Source: Rudanella sp.
GTDB taxonomy: Bacteria > Bacteroidota > Bacteroidia > Cytophagales > Spirosomataceae
Direction of reading: 5' to 3'
Assembly: GCA_026785985.1 (NCBI GenBank)
Contig: JAJAYX010000859.1
Coordinates: 1-6,389, forward strand
DNA length: 6,389 nt
Made by a program: the position numbers and the translations under genes. Positions 1-5,554 of this stretch are shown here, in pieces. The notes below the pieces were generated by a model. The model ran no database searches. It saw only the letters and a program-made list of their open reading frames with translations, and was not told the origin of the DNA. Within the stretch, counting starts at the first letter, position 1, and every line of letters starts with the position of its first letter.

Positions 1-310
1 GAATCAGGTCATCATAATACAGCAAATCAATGTCGACCAGGCGGGAACCCCACCGCTCAAGCCGAACCCGACCGAGTGCCAGTTCAATAGTTTGGGTTTG
101 GTTTAAGACCTCGTCGGACGGGAGCGTTGTCTGAAATTCCAGTACCTGATTCAGATACGTCGGTTGATCGATCACGCCCCAGGGGGCTGTTTCGTATAGC
201 TTCGACTCGCTCACGAAACGGCCAGCAGATTCCCTCAACAGGGTTTTGGCCCGGTCGAGCGTCTCGAATCGGTTGCCAAGGTTAGCGCCGAGCAGCAGGA
301 ACAGCCGCAT
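1..310 (-). CDS. folK: 2-amino-4-hydroxy-6-hydroxymethyldihydropteridine pyrophosphokinase (HPPK), N-terminal part, cut by window edge
   Basis: Cytoplasmic HPPK moves pyrophosphate from ATP to 6-hydroxymethyl-7,8-dihydropterin, the step before dihydropteroate synthase in folate synthesis. I translated 103 residues by hand from the ATG at 310; the gene continues past the left edge. The start LLLGANLGNR (5-14) fits the family's GSNLG opening. DQPTYLNQV (48-56) matches the conserved QPxYLN segment. ERWGSRLVDIDLL (85-97) is the HPPK signature, with the two Mg-binding Asp residues at 93 and 95 and Trp87, Arg90 in place. An in-frame stop lies at 326-328, so 310 is the only ATG available. The start sits 29 bases inside the end of the upstream membrane-protein gene, in another frame, so translation is probably coupled. 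Complete HPPKs have about 160 residues; roughly a third is missing here. The identification is firm. Confidence 0.93.
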   Translation of the reverse strand, partial: MRLFLLLGANLGNRFETLDRAKTLLRESAGRFVSESKLYETAPWGVIDQPTYLNQVLEFQTTLPSDEVLNQTQTIELALGRVRLERWGSRLVDIDLLYYDDLI

Positions 311-1061
311 AGTTGGTGTTTTGAGTCAGCAAAGCGAATCCGGCCAGCACCATGGCAATAGCCACCCCGATCCAGGCAAACAGCGGCACGTAGGGAACGC
401 CCTTTTGTGCCATGGCAATGGCGGCATAAGCCCAGGCAAATACGAGGATGTAGGCCGCACTCCGGTAGCGATTGAACAGAAAGATACCCACCATAAAAGC
501 GATAATCAAAACGGCCACCGCCCAACCGTTTTCGGGCAACATACTGAGGTCAAATTCAGTGGCCTTAAAGAACACGGTCACGTTCAAAACCGTAGCGACG
601 GTGAGCCAACCGAAGTAAATGGAAAACGGCACCCGTGCCAGCCAGGTTTCTCGTTTCCTGACCATTTCTCGACCAACCCGCAACCGATCCATCACCAGCA
701 ACAGGCTCACGAACATGACCAGGATTACCACCAACGCCAGCCCGATTTGTTGGATGTTAAAAATTGGACTCCAGATGGCATTGCAAAAAACGTTCAAAAT
801 CACCCACGGCCCTGCCGCCCGAAACCGGGGATTCTCGCGTTGCGAGGGCAATGCCTGATAAACGGCGAAGACCAGCAAGCCCAGAAAAATAACGCCCCAA
901 ATGGCAAAGGCGTAACCGGCCGGGGTAATCAGCGTCTGATATTTCCGCGAAACGTCGGCGTTGGTTGTCTGGGCAAACGCCCGGACATTGGAAAGGTAGT
1001 TCATCACGATCATACTAATGATCGAGAACACAATGAGAACCTGGCGAAAACGGTCTGACAT
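282..1061 (-). CDS. TspO/MBR-like tryptophan-rich integral membrane protein
   Basis: The 259-residue protein has about eight hydrophobic segments, near residues 7-24, 47-69, 84-101, 106-124, 142-165, 180-196, 202-218 and 224-245. The segment ITPAGYAFAIWGVIFLG (45-61) and later Trp-bearing helices (CNAIWSP 93-99, PFSIYFGWLTVA 145-156, FAWAYAA 208-214) resemble the proteins annotated as tryptophan-rich sensory protein in Bacteroidota, which are related to TspO/MBR (translocator protein). Classical TspO has about 160 residues and five helices, so this is a longer relative. TspO proteins bind tetrapyrroles and cholesterol; whether this one binds any ligand cannot be told. The ATG at 1061 keeps the first helix intact; Met17 or Met20 would cut into it. 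It lies 116 bases downstream of the OmpA-family gene and overlaps folK by 29 bases. The function is unknown, while the membrane topology is clear. Confidence 0.8.
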   Translation of the reverse strand: MSDRFRQVLIVFSIISMIVMNYLSNVRAFAQTTNADVSRKYQTLITPAGYAFAIWGVIFLGLLVFAVYQALPSQRENPRFRAAGPWVILNVFCNAIWSPIFNIQQIGLALVVILVMFVSLLLVMDRLRVGREMVRKRETWLARVPFSIYFGWLTVATVLNVTVFFKATEFDLSMLPENGWAVAVLIIAFMVGIFLFNRYRSAAYILVFAWAYAAIAMAQKGVPYVPLFAWIGVAIAMVLAGFALLTQNTNYAAVPAARR

Positions 1062-1081
1062 AGGAGTAGGGTTTTGTAGTG

Positions 1082-1148
1082 TATGGTTTATGGTTTACAG
1101 AGAGGCTGAAACTCATTTAAGTTCGCGTTAACCCAACCATAAACCATA
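1082..1148. repeat. 14-bp perfect inverted repeat between the PorE-like and TspO-like genes
   Basis: TATGGTTTATGGTT (1082-1095) recurs as its exact reverse complement at 1135-1148, with 39 bases between. Each arm is itself a tandem of a 7-base TATGGTT unit. It sits between two genes read in the same direction, 20 bases upstream of the TspO-like start codon. Transcribed, it would form an AU-rich stem; no T-run follows, so a terminator is unlikely. A one-mismatch -7 box (TATGGTTG, minus strand) overlaps the right arm. Confidence 0.7.
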
Positions 1149-1177
1149 AATTCCGATGGGGAACCGCATAAACTTAG

Positions 1178-3187
1178 TTAATATTCCAGAATCTTAAACT
1201 CAGTTCGGCGATTGCGCTGATGTTCTTCTTCGGTTTTGGCGTTTTTCACGATCAATACCGTTTCGCCATAGCCTTTGGCTGTCATTCGGGTTTGGTCGAT
1301 GCCTTTGGAAACAATATAATCAACGGCAGACCGGGCGCGGTTCTGCGACAGGCGAATGTTATACGCATCGGCTGCCCGCACGTCGGTGTGTGAACCAAGT
1401 TCGATTCGGAGGGTTGAGTTGTCTTTCAAAATCGTTACCAACTTGTCGAGTTCAGAAGCGGCATCAGAGCGGATGTTATACTTGTCGAGGTCGTAGTAGA
1501 TATTCTCCAGCACGAACGTCTTGTTCAGTTCGACTTTGTCTAAAAGCAGAGCTACACTGAAGGTCGTGTCGGTTTCGGCTTTCTTCAAAAATACCTGCGG
1601 AATACTACGCCCCTGCATCGTAAATGGCTCACGACGAGTCAGGTAGCCCCGGCGTTCGGCCACTATTGAGTACTCTTTACCTTCCTGCAACGGGTATTTT
1701 CCAAATGTACCCGGCTGCCCCGTTACTACTTCGGCCACGGTTTCGCCATTGCCTTCTTCCACAATCCGCACCTTGGCTGAGTCGAGCGGTGCTGGTGCCT
1801 GATCATTGGTTGACACCGTACCCGCTAAGAAATAGCGCACCGTTTTAGGCGCATTCGGATTGTTTGGGTTATTCGGATTGTTCGGATCGTTGGGGTCTTT
1901 CTGAGCCACCGGCGTGTCGGGCGAGGCTGTCGATCCGAAATAATACAGATCGTCGTCGCCTTTGCCCCCCGCCCGGTTTGACGCCAGAAAACCCTTGTCG
2001 GTGTCTATCAAAACATAGCCAAAGTCATCGGCGGGCGAGTTCACGGGTTGGCCCATATTCTCCACCCGAATAACGCCCTGCGAGCGGGTCGCCACAAACA
2101 CGTCCAGTTTCCCCAAACCGGGGTGCCCATCCGACGAGAAATACAATTTACCATCGGAAGCCACAAACGGGAACATCTCATTGCCCGGCGTGTTAATGTC
2201 GCGGCCCATGTTCACGGGGCGCGAGAACCGGCCCGATGCATCCATATTGGTACGGTAGAGGTCAATACCACCGACGCTGTTGGCCCGGTTTGAGGCAAAA
2301 TAAAGCGTTTTGCCATCCGCCGAAAACGCGGGTGATCCGTCCCAGGCAGTCGAGTCGCTAATAGGCAGTCGTTGGGGTTCGCTCCACACATCGCCGGTTA
2401 AACGACTGATATACAGGTCAACATCGAGACCGCCCTTGCGTTTACCGTTGTTACCCCGCGCAAAAATCATGGCTTTGCCATCCTTCGTAAACGCGGGGGT
2501 TCCTTCGTTCACGTCGTTCTGCAACACGTTTGCGCTGAAGGTTTGTGCCGTATTGCCCGTTTCGTCGGGGTTCTGGTTGAGCTTCACTTTATACAACCCC
2601 AGCATTGGCAAACCATTATTTTTGTAAACCATGTCTTTGCGGGAAGCCGTAAAAATCAACTCCTCGCCCCGCACCACCGGCGCGAACTCCGAGCCGGGCG
2701 TGTTCACGTTACTCATGTTTTTCAACACAAGTTCGGTTTTTTTTGCGGCAAGGGCATCCACGGCCCGGAGGGTTCCGAGTTCGCGTTGTGCCTTGTCGAG
2801 GTTGGTTTTGTTGGTTGGCTTGCTGTCGAGGTATTGCTGCAATTGCGTCAGCGCGTCGGCATATTTGCCTTCGGCTTTCAGCGCGTAGGCATAGTTCAGG
2901 CGGGCATCCGGCTCAATGGTTCCCGCGTCGAGTGCTTTCTGATAAAACGGTGCGGCTTCGGCAAAGCGGTTCGAGAGCCGATACGATTCCGCCGTATAGT
3001 AGTTGAGTCGCTTGGGGTCGATATCGCCCTTGGCCGCTTTATCAAACTGAGTCAGGGCAAGGTTATATTCCCCTACGTCGTAGTGACGAACTCCTTTTTT
3101 GTACGCCACCATTGCCGAGTTGCAGCCCGAAAGTCCGGTTGCCAACGCCAGCATCACCAGCAGCGAACGGTAAGTACTGATTTTCAT
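1178..3187 (-). CDS. PorE-like outer-membrane lipoprotein (TPR, PD40 propeller, carboxypeptidase-regulatory-like and OmpA peptidoglycan-binding domains)
   Basis: The 669 residues begin with a lipoprotein signal: hydrophobic residues 8-19, then lipobox LSGC with lipidated Cys22. TPR-type helices span about 28-124. Five PD40/WD40-like strands follow, at about 172-185, 229-245 (FTKDGKAMIFAR), 284-301 (FSADGKTLYFASNR), 336-352 and 390-417, enough for a five-bladed propeller. A linker of NPN repeats (431-447) leads to a carboxypeptidase-regulatory-like beta domain (about 449-530). An OmpA C-terminal domain (about 555-669) shows ELGSHTDVR, NIRLSQNRARS and a final NRRTEFKI, the usual peptidoglycan-binding residues. 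This order of domains is that described for PorE of Porphyromonas gingivalis, a type IX secretion component tying the trunk complex to peptidoglycan. Bacteroidota hold many OmpA/PD40 paralogues, so orthology to PorE is inferred. Its leader has a -7 box and a short direct repeat. Confidence 0.9.
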   Translation of the reverse strand: MKISTYRSLLVMLALATGLSGCNSAMVAYKKGVRHYDVGEYNLALTQFDKAAKGDIDPKRLNYYTAESYRLSNRFAEAAPFYQKALDAGTIEPDARLNYAYALKAEGKYADALTQLQQYLDSKPTNKTNLDKAQRELGTLRAVDALAAKKTELVLKNMSNVNTPGSEFAPVVRGEELIFTASRKDMVYKNNGLPMLGLYKVKLNQNPDETGNTAQTFSANVLQNDVNEGTPAFTKDGKAMIFARGNNGKRKGGLDVDLYISRLTGDVWSEPQRLPISDSTAWDGSPAFSADGKTLYFASNRANSVGGIDLYRTNMDASGRFSRPVNMGRDINTPGNEMFPFVASDGKLYFSSDGHPGLGKLDVFVATRSQGVIRVENMGQPVNSPADDFGYVLIDTDKGFLASNRAGGKGDDDLYYFGSTASPDTPVAQKDPNDPNNPNNPNNPNAPKTVRYFLAGTVSTNDQAPAPLDSAKVRIVEEGNGETVAEVVTGQPGTFGKYPLQEGKEYSIVAERRGYLTRREPFTMQGRSIPQVFLKKAETDTTFSVALLLDKVELNKTFVLENIYYDLDKYNIRSDAASELDKLVTILKDNSTLRIELGSHTDVRAADAYNIRLSQNRARSAVDYIVSKGIDQTRMTAKGYGETVLIVKNAKTEEEHQRNRRTEFKILEY
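1853..1891 (-). repeat. 9-bp tandem repeat encoding the NPN linker of the PorE-like protein
   Basis: On the minus strand the codons AAC/AAT-CCG/CCA-AAT repeat about four times and give the Asn-Pro-Asn linker (433-445) between the propeller and the next domain. The DNA copies are nearly identical (plus-strand unit CGGATTGTT), so copy number could change by slippage without shifting the frame. Confidence 0.75.
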
Positions 3188-3195
3188 TTTAAAGA

Positions 3196-3220
3196 GCGAA
3201 AGAGTGAAAATGCGAAAGAG
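3196..3220. repeat. direct repeat GCGAAAGAG in the leader of the PorE-like gene
   Basis: GCGAAAGAG occurs at 3196-3204 and 3212-3220, a 16-base period, with a related GAGTGAAAA between. It lies 9 bases upstream of the start codon and would be in the mRNA leader. No function is known to me. Confidence 0.5.
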
Positions 3221-3263
3221 CGTTGGCCCATCCTAATGACGATAATACCTGTGGAAAGGTAAA

Positions 3264-3271
3264 CAAAATTA
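3264..3271 (-). promoter_or_regulatory. -7 box for the PorE-like gene
   Basis: The minus strand reads TAATTTTG, an exact fit to the Bacteroidota -7 consensus TAnnTTTG. It lies 76 bases upstream of the start codon. The nearest TTG for a -33 element (3289-3287) is only 15 bases away, shorter than usual, so the upstream half is weak. Confidence 0.5.
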
Positions 3272-3304
3272 GAGGGGCGCGGTTCTCAATGCCTTATTTA
3301 AACG

Positions 3305-3352
3305 AAAAAAAGGGGGGTGATATTGGATGGGGAGTGGCCCAACATCCCAATA
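3305..3352 (-). terminator. probable intrinsic terminator of the LOG gene
   Basis: Read on the minus strand, 16 bases after the LOG stop codon, TATTGGGATG (3352-3343) pairs with CATCCAATA (3329-3321): nine base pairs with one bulged G around a 13-base loop. A C-run and then seven T residues (3311-3305) follow. The C-run between stem and T-run is unusual, so efficiency is uncertain. Nine-base direct repeats CCAACATCC (plus strand, 3339-3347 and 3353-3361) overlap it. Confidence 0.55.
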
Positions 3353-3367
3353 CCAACATCCAGCGTC

Positions 3368-3907
3368 TTATTCCTCAATCATCCGATTCAGGGCTTCCTC
3401 CACTGTGTCAGCAACGATCAGAATATCGCGGTTTTGCTGTTTTAGGAAACCATCGGCCACCATCCGGTCAAGCTGTTGAAGCATGAGGTCATAATAGCCG
3501 TTGGTGTTGATAATAGCCACCGGGCCATCGTACAATTTAAGTTGCCGCCAGGCCAGAATCTCGAACAATTCATCGAGTGTGCCGTAGCCACCGGCTAAAG
3601 CAATCACTCCTTTTGCCTGCATCACCATTTTGAACTTACGCTCGTGCATGGTTTCCACAAAATGCAGTTCGGTGAGGGTTCGGTGAGCCACTTCCAGTTC
3701 TGCTAAGAAGTTGGGAATCACGCCCGTTACTTCGCCCCCATATTCCATAACGGTGTCGGCAACGTTTCCCATCAGACCAAAACCGCCCCCGCCGTAAATC
3801 AGGCGGATGTTTCGTTCGGCCATTGCCCGGCCCAGTTCTTTGGCGACTTCGGCATAAATTGGATTGGTTCCGGGGCTGGAACCACAGTAAACAACGAGGC
3901 TTTGCAT
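3368..3907 (-). CDS. LOG-family (TIGR00730) cytokinin riboside 5'-monophosphate phosphoribohydrolase-like protein
   Basis: This 179-residue cytoplasmic Rossmann-fold enzyme belongs to the LOG family, which splits the N-glycosidic bond of (cytokinin) nucleoside 5'-monophosphates to a free base and ribose 5-phosphate. Visible landmarks are VVYCGSSPGTNP (5-16), the glycine loop IYGGGGFGLMG (37-47), the catalytic-region MHERKFKM (87-94, Arg90-Lys91), and AGGYGTLDELFE (105-116). The last corresponds to the PGGxGTxxE signature with Ala for Pro at 105. The catalytic Glu113 is kept and the length is normal for the family. It follows mpl on the same strand after 204 bases, 114 of which are a MITE-like insert ending 16 bases from this start codon. 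A hairpin plus T-run behind the stop looks like its terminator. The physiological substrate in a bacterium like this is not known; the family call is firm. Confidence 0.92.
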   Translation of the reverse strand: MQSLVVYCGSSPGTNPIYAEVAKELGRAMAERNIRLIYGGGGFGLMGNVADTVMEYGGEVTGVIPNFLAELEVAHRTLTELHFVETMHERKFKMVMQAKGVIALAGGYGTLDELFEILAWRQLKLYDGPVAIINTNGYYDLMLQQLDRMVADGFLKQQNRDILIVADTVEEALNRMIEE

Positions 3908-3915
3908 GATTGATG

Positions 3916-3923
3916 ATGATGAA
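3916..3923. repeat. left copy of 8-bp direct repeat (likely target-site duplication)
   Basis: ATGATGAA directly abuts the left terminal inverted repeat at 3924 and equals the 8 bases after the right one. It is part of a GATGATGAT run between the LOG start codon and the element. Confidence 0.6.
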
Positions 3924-4037
3924 TCAATGTCGTTTAGTTAAGGTGTTATAGTTTTTATAACTCATTGGTTATGAGAGAACTATAAAAGTCAAAAAGGCCC
4001 GCACAAGACACAATTTTGCTTAACTAAACGACATTGA
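3924..4037. mobile_element. MITE-like 114-bp element with perfect 19-bp terminal inverted repeats
   Basis: The ends TCAATGTCGTTTAGTTAAG (3924-3942) and its exact reverse complement (4019-4037) enclose 76 bases with no coding capacity. The match stops exactly at both outer borders, and the 8 bases outside, ATGATGAA, are the same in the same direction on both sides (3916-3923 and 4038-4045), as expected for a target-site duplication. Inside lie a second inverted pair, TTATAGTT/AACTATAA (3946-3953, 3978-3985), and a small CTCAT-TGGTT-ATGAG hairpin (3961-3975). The left flank is a GAT run, so the duplication could partly be chance. I cannot name the insertion-sequence family that would move it. 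Confidence 0.72.
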
Positions 4038-4045
4038 ATGATGAA
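4038..4045. repeat. right copy of 8-bp direct repeat (likely target-site duplication)
   Basis: ATGATGAA directly follows the right terminal inverted repeat ending at 4037. The match with the left copy does not extend further on either side. Confidence 0.6.
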
Positions 4046-4049
4046 TGCG

Positions 4050-4124
4050 TAATGGTGATTGGCGAATGGTGAAGGGGGTCAGACATCTGGGAGATTTACA
4101 GACATCCTTCACTATTCACCATTA
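4050..4124. repeat. nested inverted repeat over the mpl stop codon
   Basis: TAATGGTGA (4050-4058) pairs with TCACCATTA (4116-4124), and inside it GTGAAGG (4069-4075) pairs with CCTTCAC (4106-4112), enclosing the stop codon of mpl at 4112-4114. Within the loop CAGACATC occurs twice (4080-4087, 4099-4106). There is no T-run, so this is not a standard terminator. It might protect or fold the 3' end of the mpl transcript. Confidence 0.5.
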
Positions 4125-5461
4125 GTAAGCCCTCCAAACGTTCCTGAACTCATGAGCAGCATCACCCCGACCTGCTCACGTTGCCCATCCAGAAATGTTT
4201 TTAGGTCAGCCGTTTCGGTGAAAACGTGCAGGTCGGGGTGGTCAAAAGCGGCTTTCACATCGGCCACCGAAATGGGGGCGAGCCGTTTGATGGCCAGCGT
4301 GTGTTCGTTGAAATAGACCACGGCACTATCAGCCGTTTTCAGTGTATGTCTATACTGCCCCAGAAAGTCTTTGTTTAAACTACTGAACGTATGGAGTTCA
4401 ACAGCGGCCAAAAGTTTTCGGTCGGGGAACTGGGCTTTCACAGCTTCGGTGGTGGCTTCGACTTTGGACGGCGCGTGGGCAAAATCCCGGTAAACAACCA
4501 ACTCCGGCGTTTCTGACAGCTTTTCAAGCCGTTTCGATTCACCTTTAAATGAGCCAATGGCCTCGTAAAACATAGCTTCTGTAACCCCAAGTCGGTCGCA
4601 AACGGCCATTGCACCAGCAATGTTTTTCATATTATGTTCGCCAAATATCAGTACCGGTATTTCGCTACCGTCTTTAGCAAGCAATACTGTTTTACCGGCG
4701 CGAATCTGGTGCGGATGGATACCGTAAGGCACCTTCGCCACGTCGGGGCGATCTTTCTGGCCCACTACATCGAGTATATCGTCGGTTTCGTCGAAGATCA
4801 GTATGCCTCCTCTGGGCATGGCATCGGCCAGCATCTCAAACTGATCAACATACAAATCCCAGGTCGGATAAATGTTGACGTGGTCCCAGGCCATACCGCT
4901 GATGAGCGCAATATGGGGCTGATAATGAATGAATTTGGGTTGTGGGTCAATGGGCGACGATGCATACTCATCACCCTCGATCACGATTACCGGCGCTTCG
5001 GGGGTCAGCCTCACCATTGTCTCGAACCCGTCTACCTGCGCGCCCACCAGATAGTCGAACACGCGCTTGTGGAACCGAAGCACGTGCATAATCATGGACG
5101 TGATGGTTGTTTTGCCGTGGCTCCCGGCAATCACCACCCGGTGTTTCTGACTGCTTTGCTGATATACGTATTCGGGATACGAGTAAATGGTCAGGCCAAG
5201 TTCCTGCGCCCGCGCCAGTTCGGGGTTGTCTTTGCGGGCGTGCATGCCCAGAATAACGCACGACAGCCTCGTGTGGATTCGCTCCGGGAACCAGCCCATT
5301 TCCAGTGGCAACAGACCGTGTTGAGCCAGCCGCGTTCGCGAGGGCTCGTAGATTTCGTCGTCGGAGCCGGTAATGGTATGGCCTTGCTGCTGGAGGGCAA
5401 GAGCCAGATTGTGCATGGCACTGCCACCAATCGAAATGAAGTGAATAGTATGGAGCGTCAT
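4112..5461 (-). CDS. mpl: UDP-N-acetylmuramate:L-alanyl-gamma-D-glutamyl-meso-diaminopimelate ligase-type Mur ligase
   Basis: Mpl joins recycled murein tripeptide to UDP-MurNAc using ATP, returning it to peptidoglycan synthesis in the cytoplasm. The 449 residues match the usual length of about 450-460. The N-terminal Rossmann motif FISIGGSAMHNLA (8-20) is the Mpl version of the MurC-like start. The ATP loop is GSHGKTT (113-119). GDEY in the central domain, SGMAWDHVNIYPTWDLY (about 188-204) and GEHNMKNIAGA (274-284) carry metal and nucleotide contacts. YRDFAHAPSKVEAT (324-337) opens the C-terminal domain; the AHAPSK form separates Mpl from MurC. The ATG at 5461 gives the standard MxxHxIHFISIGG start. 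A perfect Bacteroidota -7 box lies 30 bases upstream, in a spacer shared with a divergent toxin-antitoxin pair. Annotation pipelines may name it peptidoglycan synthetase or UDP-N-acetylmuramate-alanine ligase. Confidence 0.92.
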   Translation of the reverse strand: MTLHTIHFISIGGSAMHNLALALQQQGHTITGSDDEIYEPSRTRLAQHGLLPLEMGWFPERIHTRLSCVILGMHARKDNPELARAQELGLTIYSYPEYVYQQSSQKHRVVIAGSHGKTTITSMIMHVLRFHKRVFDYLVGAQVDGFETMVRLTPEAPVIVIEGDEYASSPIDPQPKFIHYQPHIALISGMAWDHVNIYPTWDLYVDQFEMLADAMPRGGILIFDETDDILDVVGQKDRPDVAKVPYGIHPHQIRAGKTVLLAKDGSEIPVLIFGEHNMKNIAGAMAVCDRLGVTEAMFYEAIGSFKGESKRLEKLSETPELVVYRDFAHAPSKVEATTEAVKAQFPDRKLLAAVELHTFSSLNKDFLGQYRHTLKTADSAVVYFNEHTLAIKRLAPISVADVKAAFDHPDLHVFTETADLKTFLDGQREQVGVMLLMSSGTFGGLTNGE

Positions 5462-5490
5462 GCGCTGATGATTACGTTTTGAAGTTGGCG

Positions 5491-5498
5491 CAAAAGTA
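5491..5498 (-). promoter_or_regulatory. -7 box for mpl
   Basis: The minus strand reads TACTTTTG, an exact match to TAnnTTTG, 29 bases ahead of the mpl start codon, giving a leader of about 20-25 bases. No TTG is seen at the expected -33 spacing. Confidence 0.55.
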
Positions 5499-5502
5499 GG
5501 GG

Positions 5503-5530
5503 TTGTTTCAGGTTAATTTGCCTATATTTA
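5503..5530 (+). promoter_or_regulatory. candidate promoter of the toxin-antitoxin genes
   Basis: TTG (5503-5505), a 17-base gap and TATATTTA (5523-5530) fit the Bacteroidota layout TTG-N17-23-TAnnTTTG with one mismatch in the -7 box. TTAATTTG (5513-5520) is an alternative, also with one mismatch. Either would start an mRNA about 20-30 bases before the antitoxin ATG. Confidence 0.35.
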
Positions 5531-5534
5531 ACCT
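5510..5534. promoter_or_regulatory. palindromic operator candidate of the toxin-antitoxin pair
   Basis: AGGTTAA (5510-5516) and TTAACCT (5528-5534) form a perfect 7+7 palindrome with an 11-base spacer, half-site centres 18 bases apart. It lies 20 bases ahead of the antitoxin ATG and overlaps both candidate -7 boxes. Antitoxin or toxin-antitoxin complexes commonly bind such sites to repress their own operon; binding here is inferred. Confidence 0.5.
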
Positions 5535-5554
5535 AAAACACTGTTTATACGCTT

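Noticed and set aside
246..1058. Long plus-strand open frame of 270 codons
   Set aside because: It is antisense to the TspO-like gene, its translation is rich in His, Gln, Asn and Pro with no domain pattern, and the minus-strand product has clear membrane helices.
1853..1900. CRISPR-like or satellite repeat
   Set aside because: The 9-base units are in frame and encode a regular Asn-Pro-Asn linker, so protein coding explains them.
2543..3262. Plus-strand open frame of 239 codons
   Set aside because: It is opposite the signal peptide, TPR and propeller start of the OmpA-family gene and has no family features.
3188..3367. Riboswitch or small RNA in the leader of the PorE-like gene
   Set aside because: The spacer is accounted for by a terminator, a -7 box and short direct repeats; no conserved aptamer pattern was recognised.
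3924..4037. Reading the 19-base inverted repeats as a terminator of mpl
   Set aside because: The arms are 76 bases apart, no T-run follows, and the exact 8-base flanking repeats fit a transposed element better.
4634..5482. Long plus-strand open frame of 282 codons
   Set aside because: It lies opposite mpl, whose Mur-ligase motifs are complete. The translation is His-rich with no recognisable motif, as expected for an antisense shadow in GC-rich DNA.
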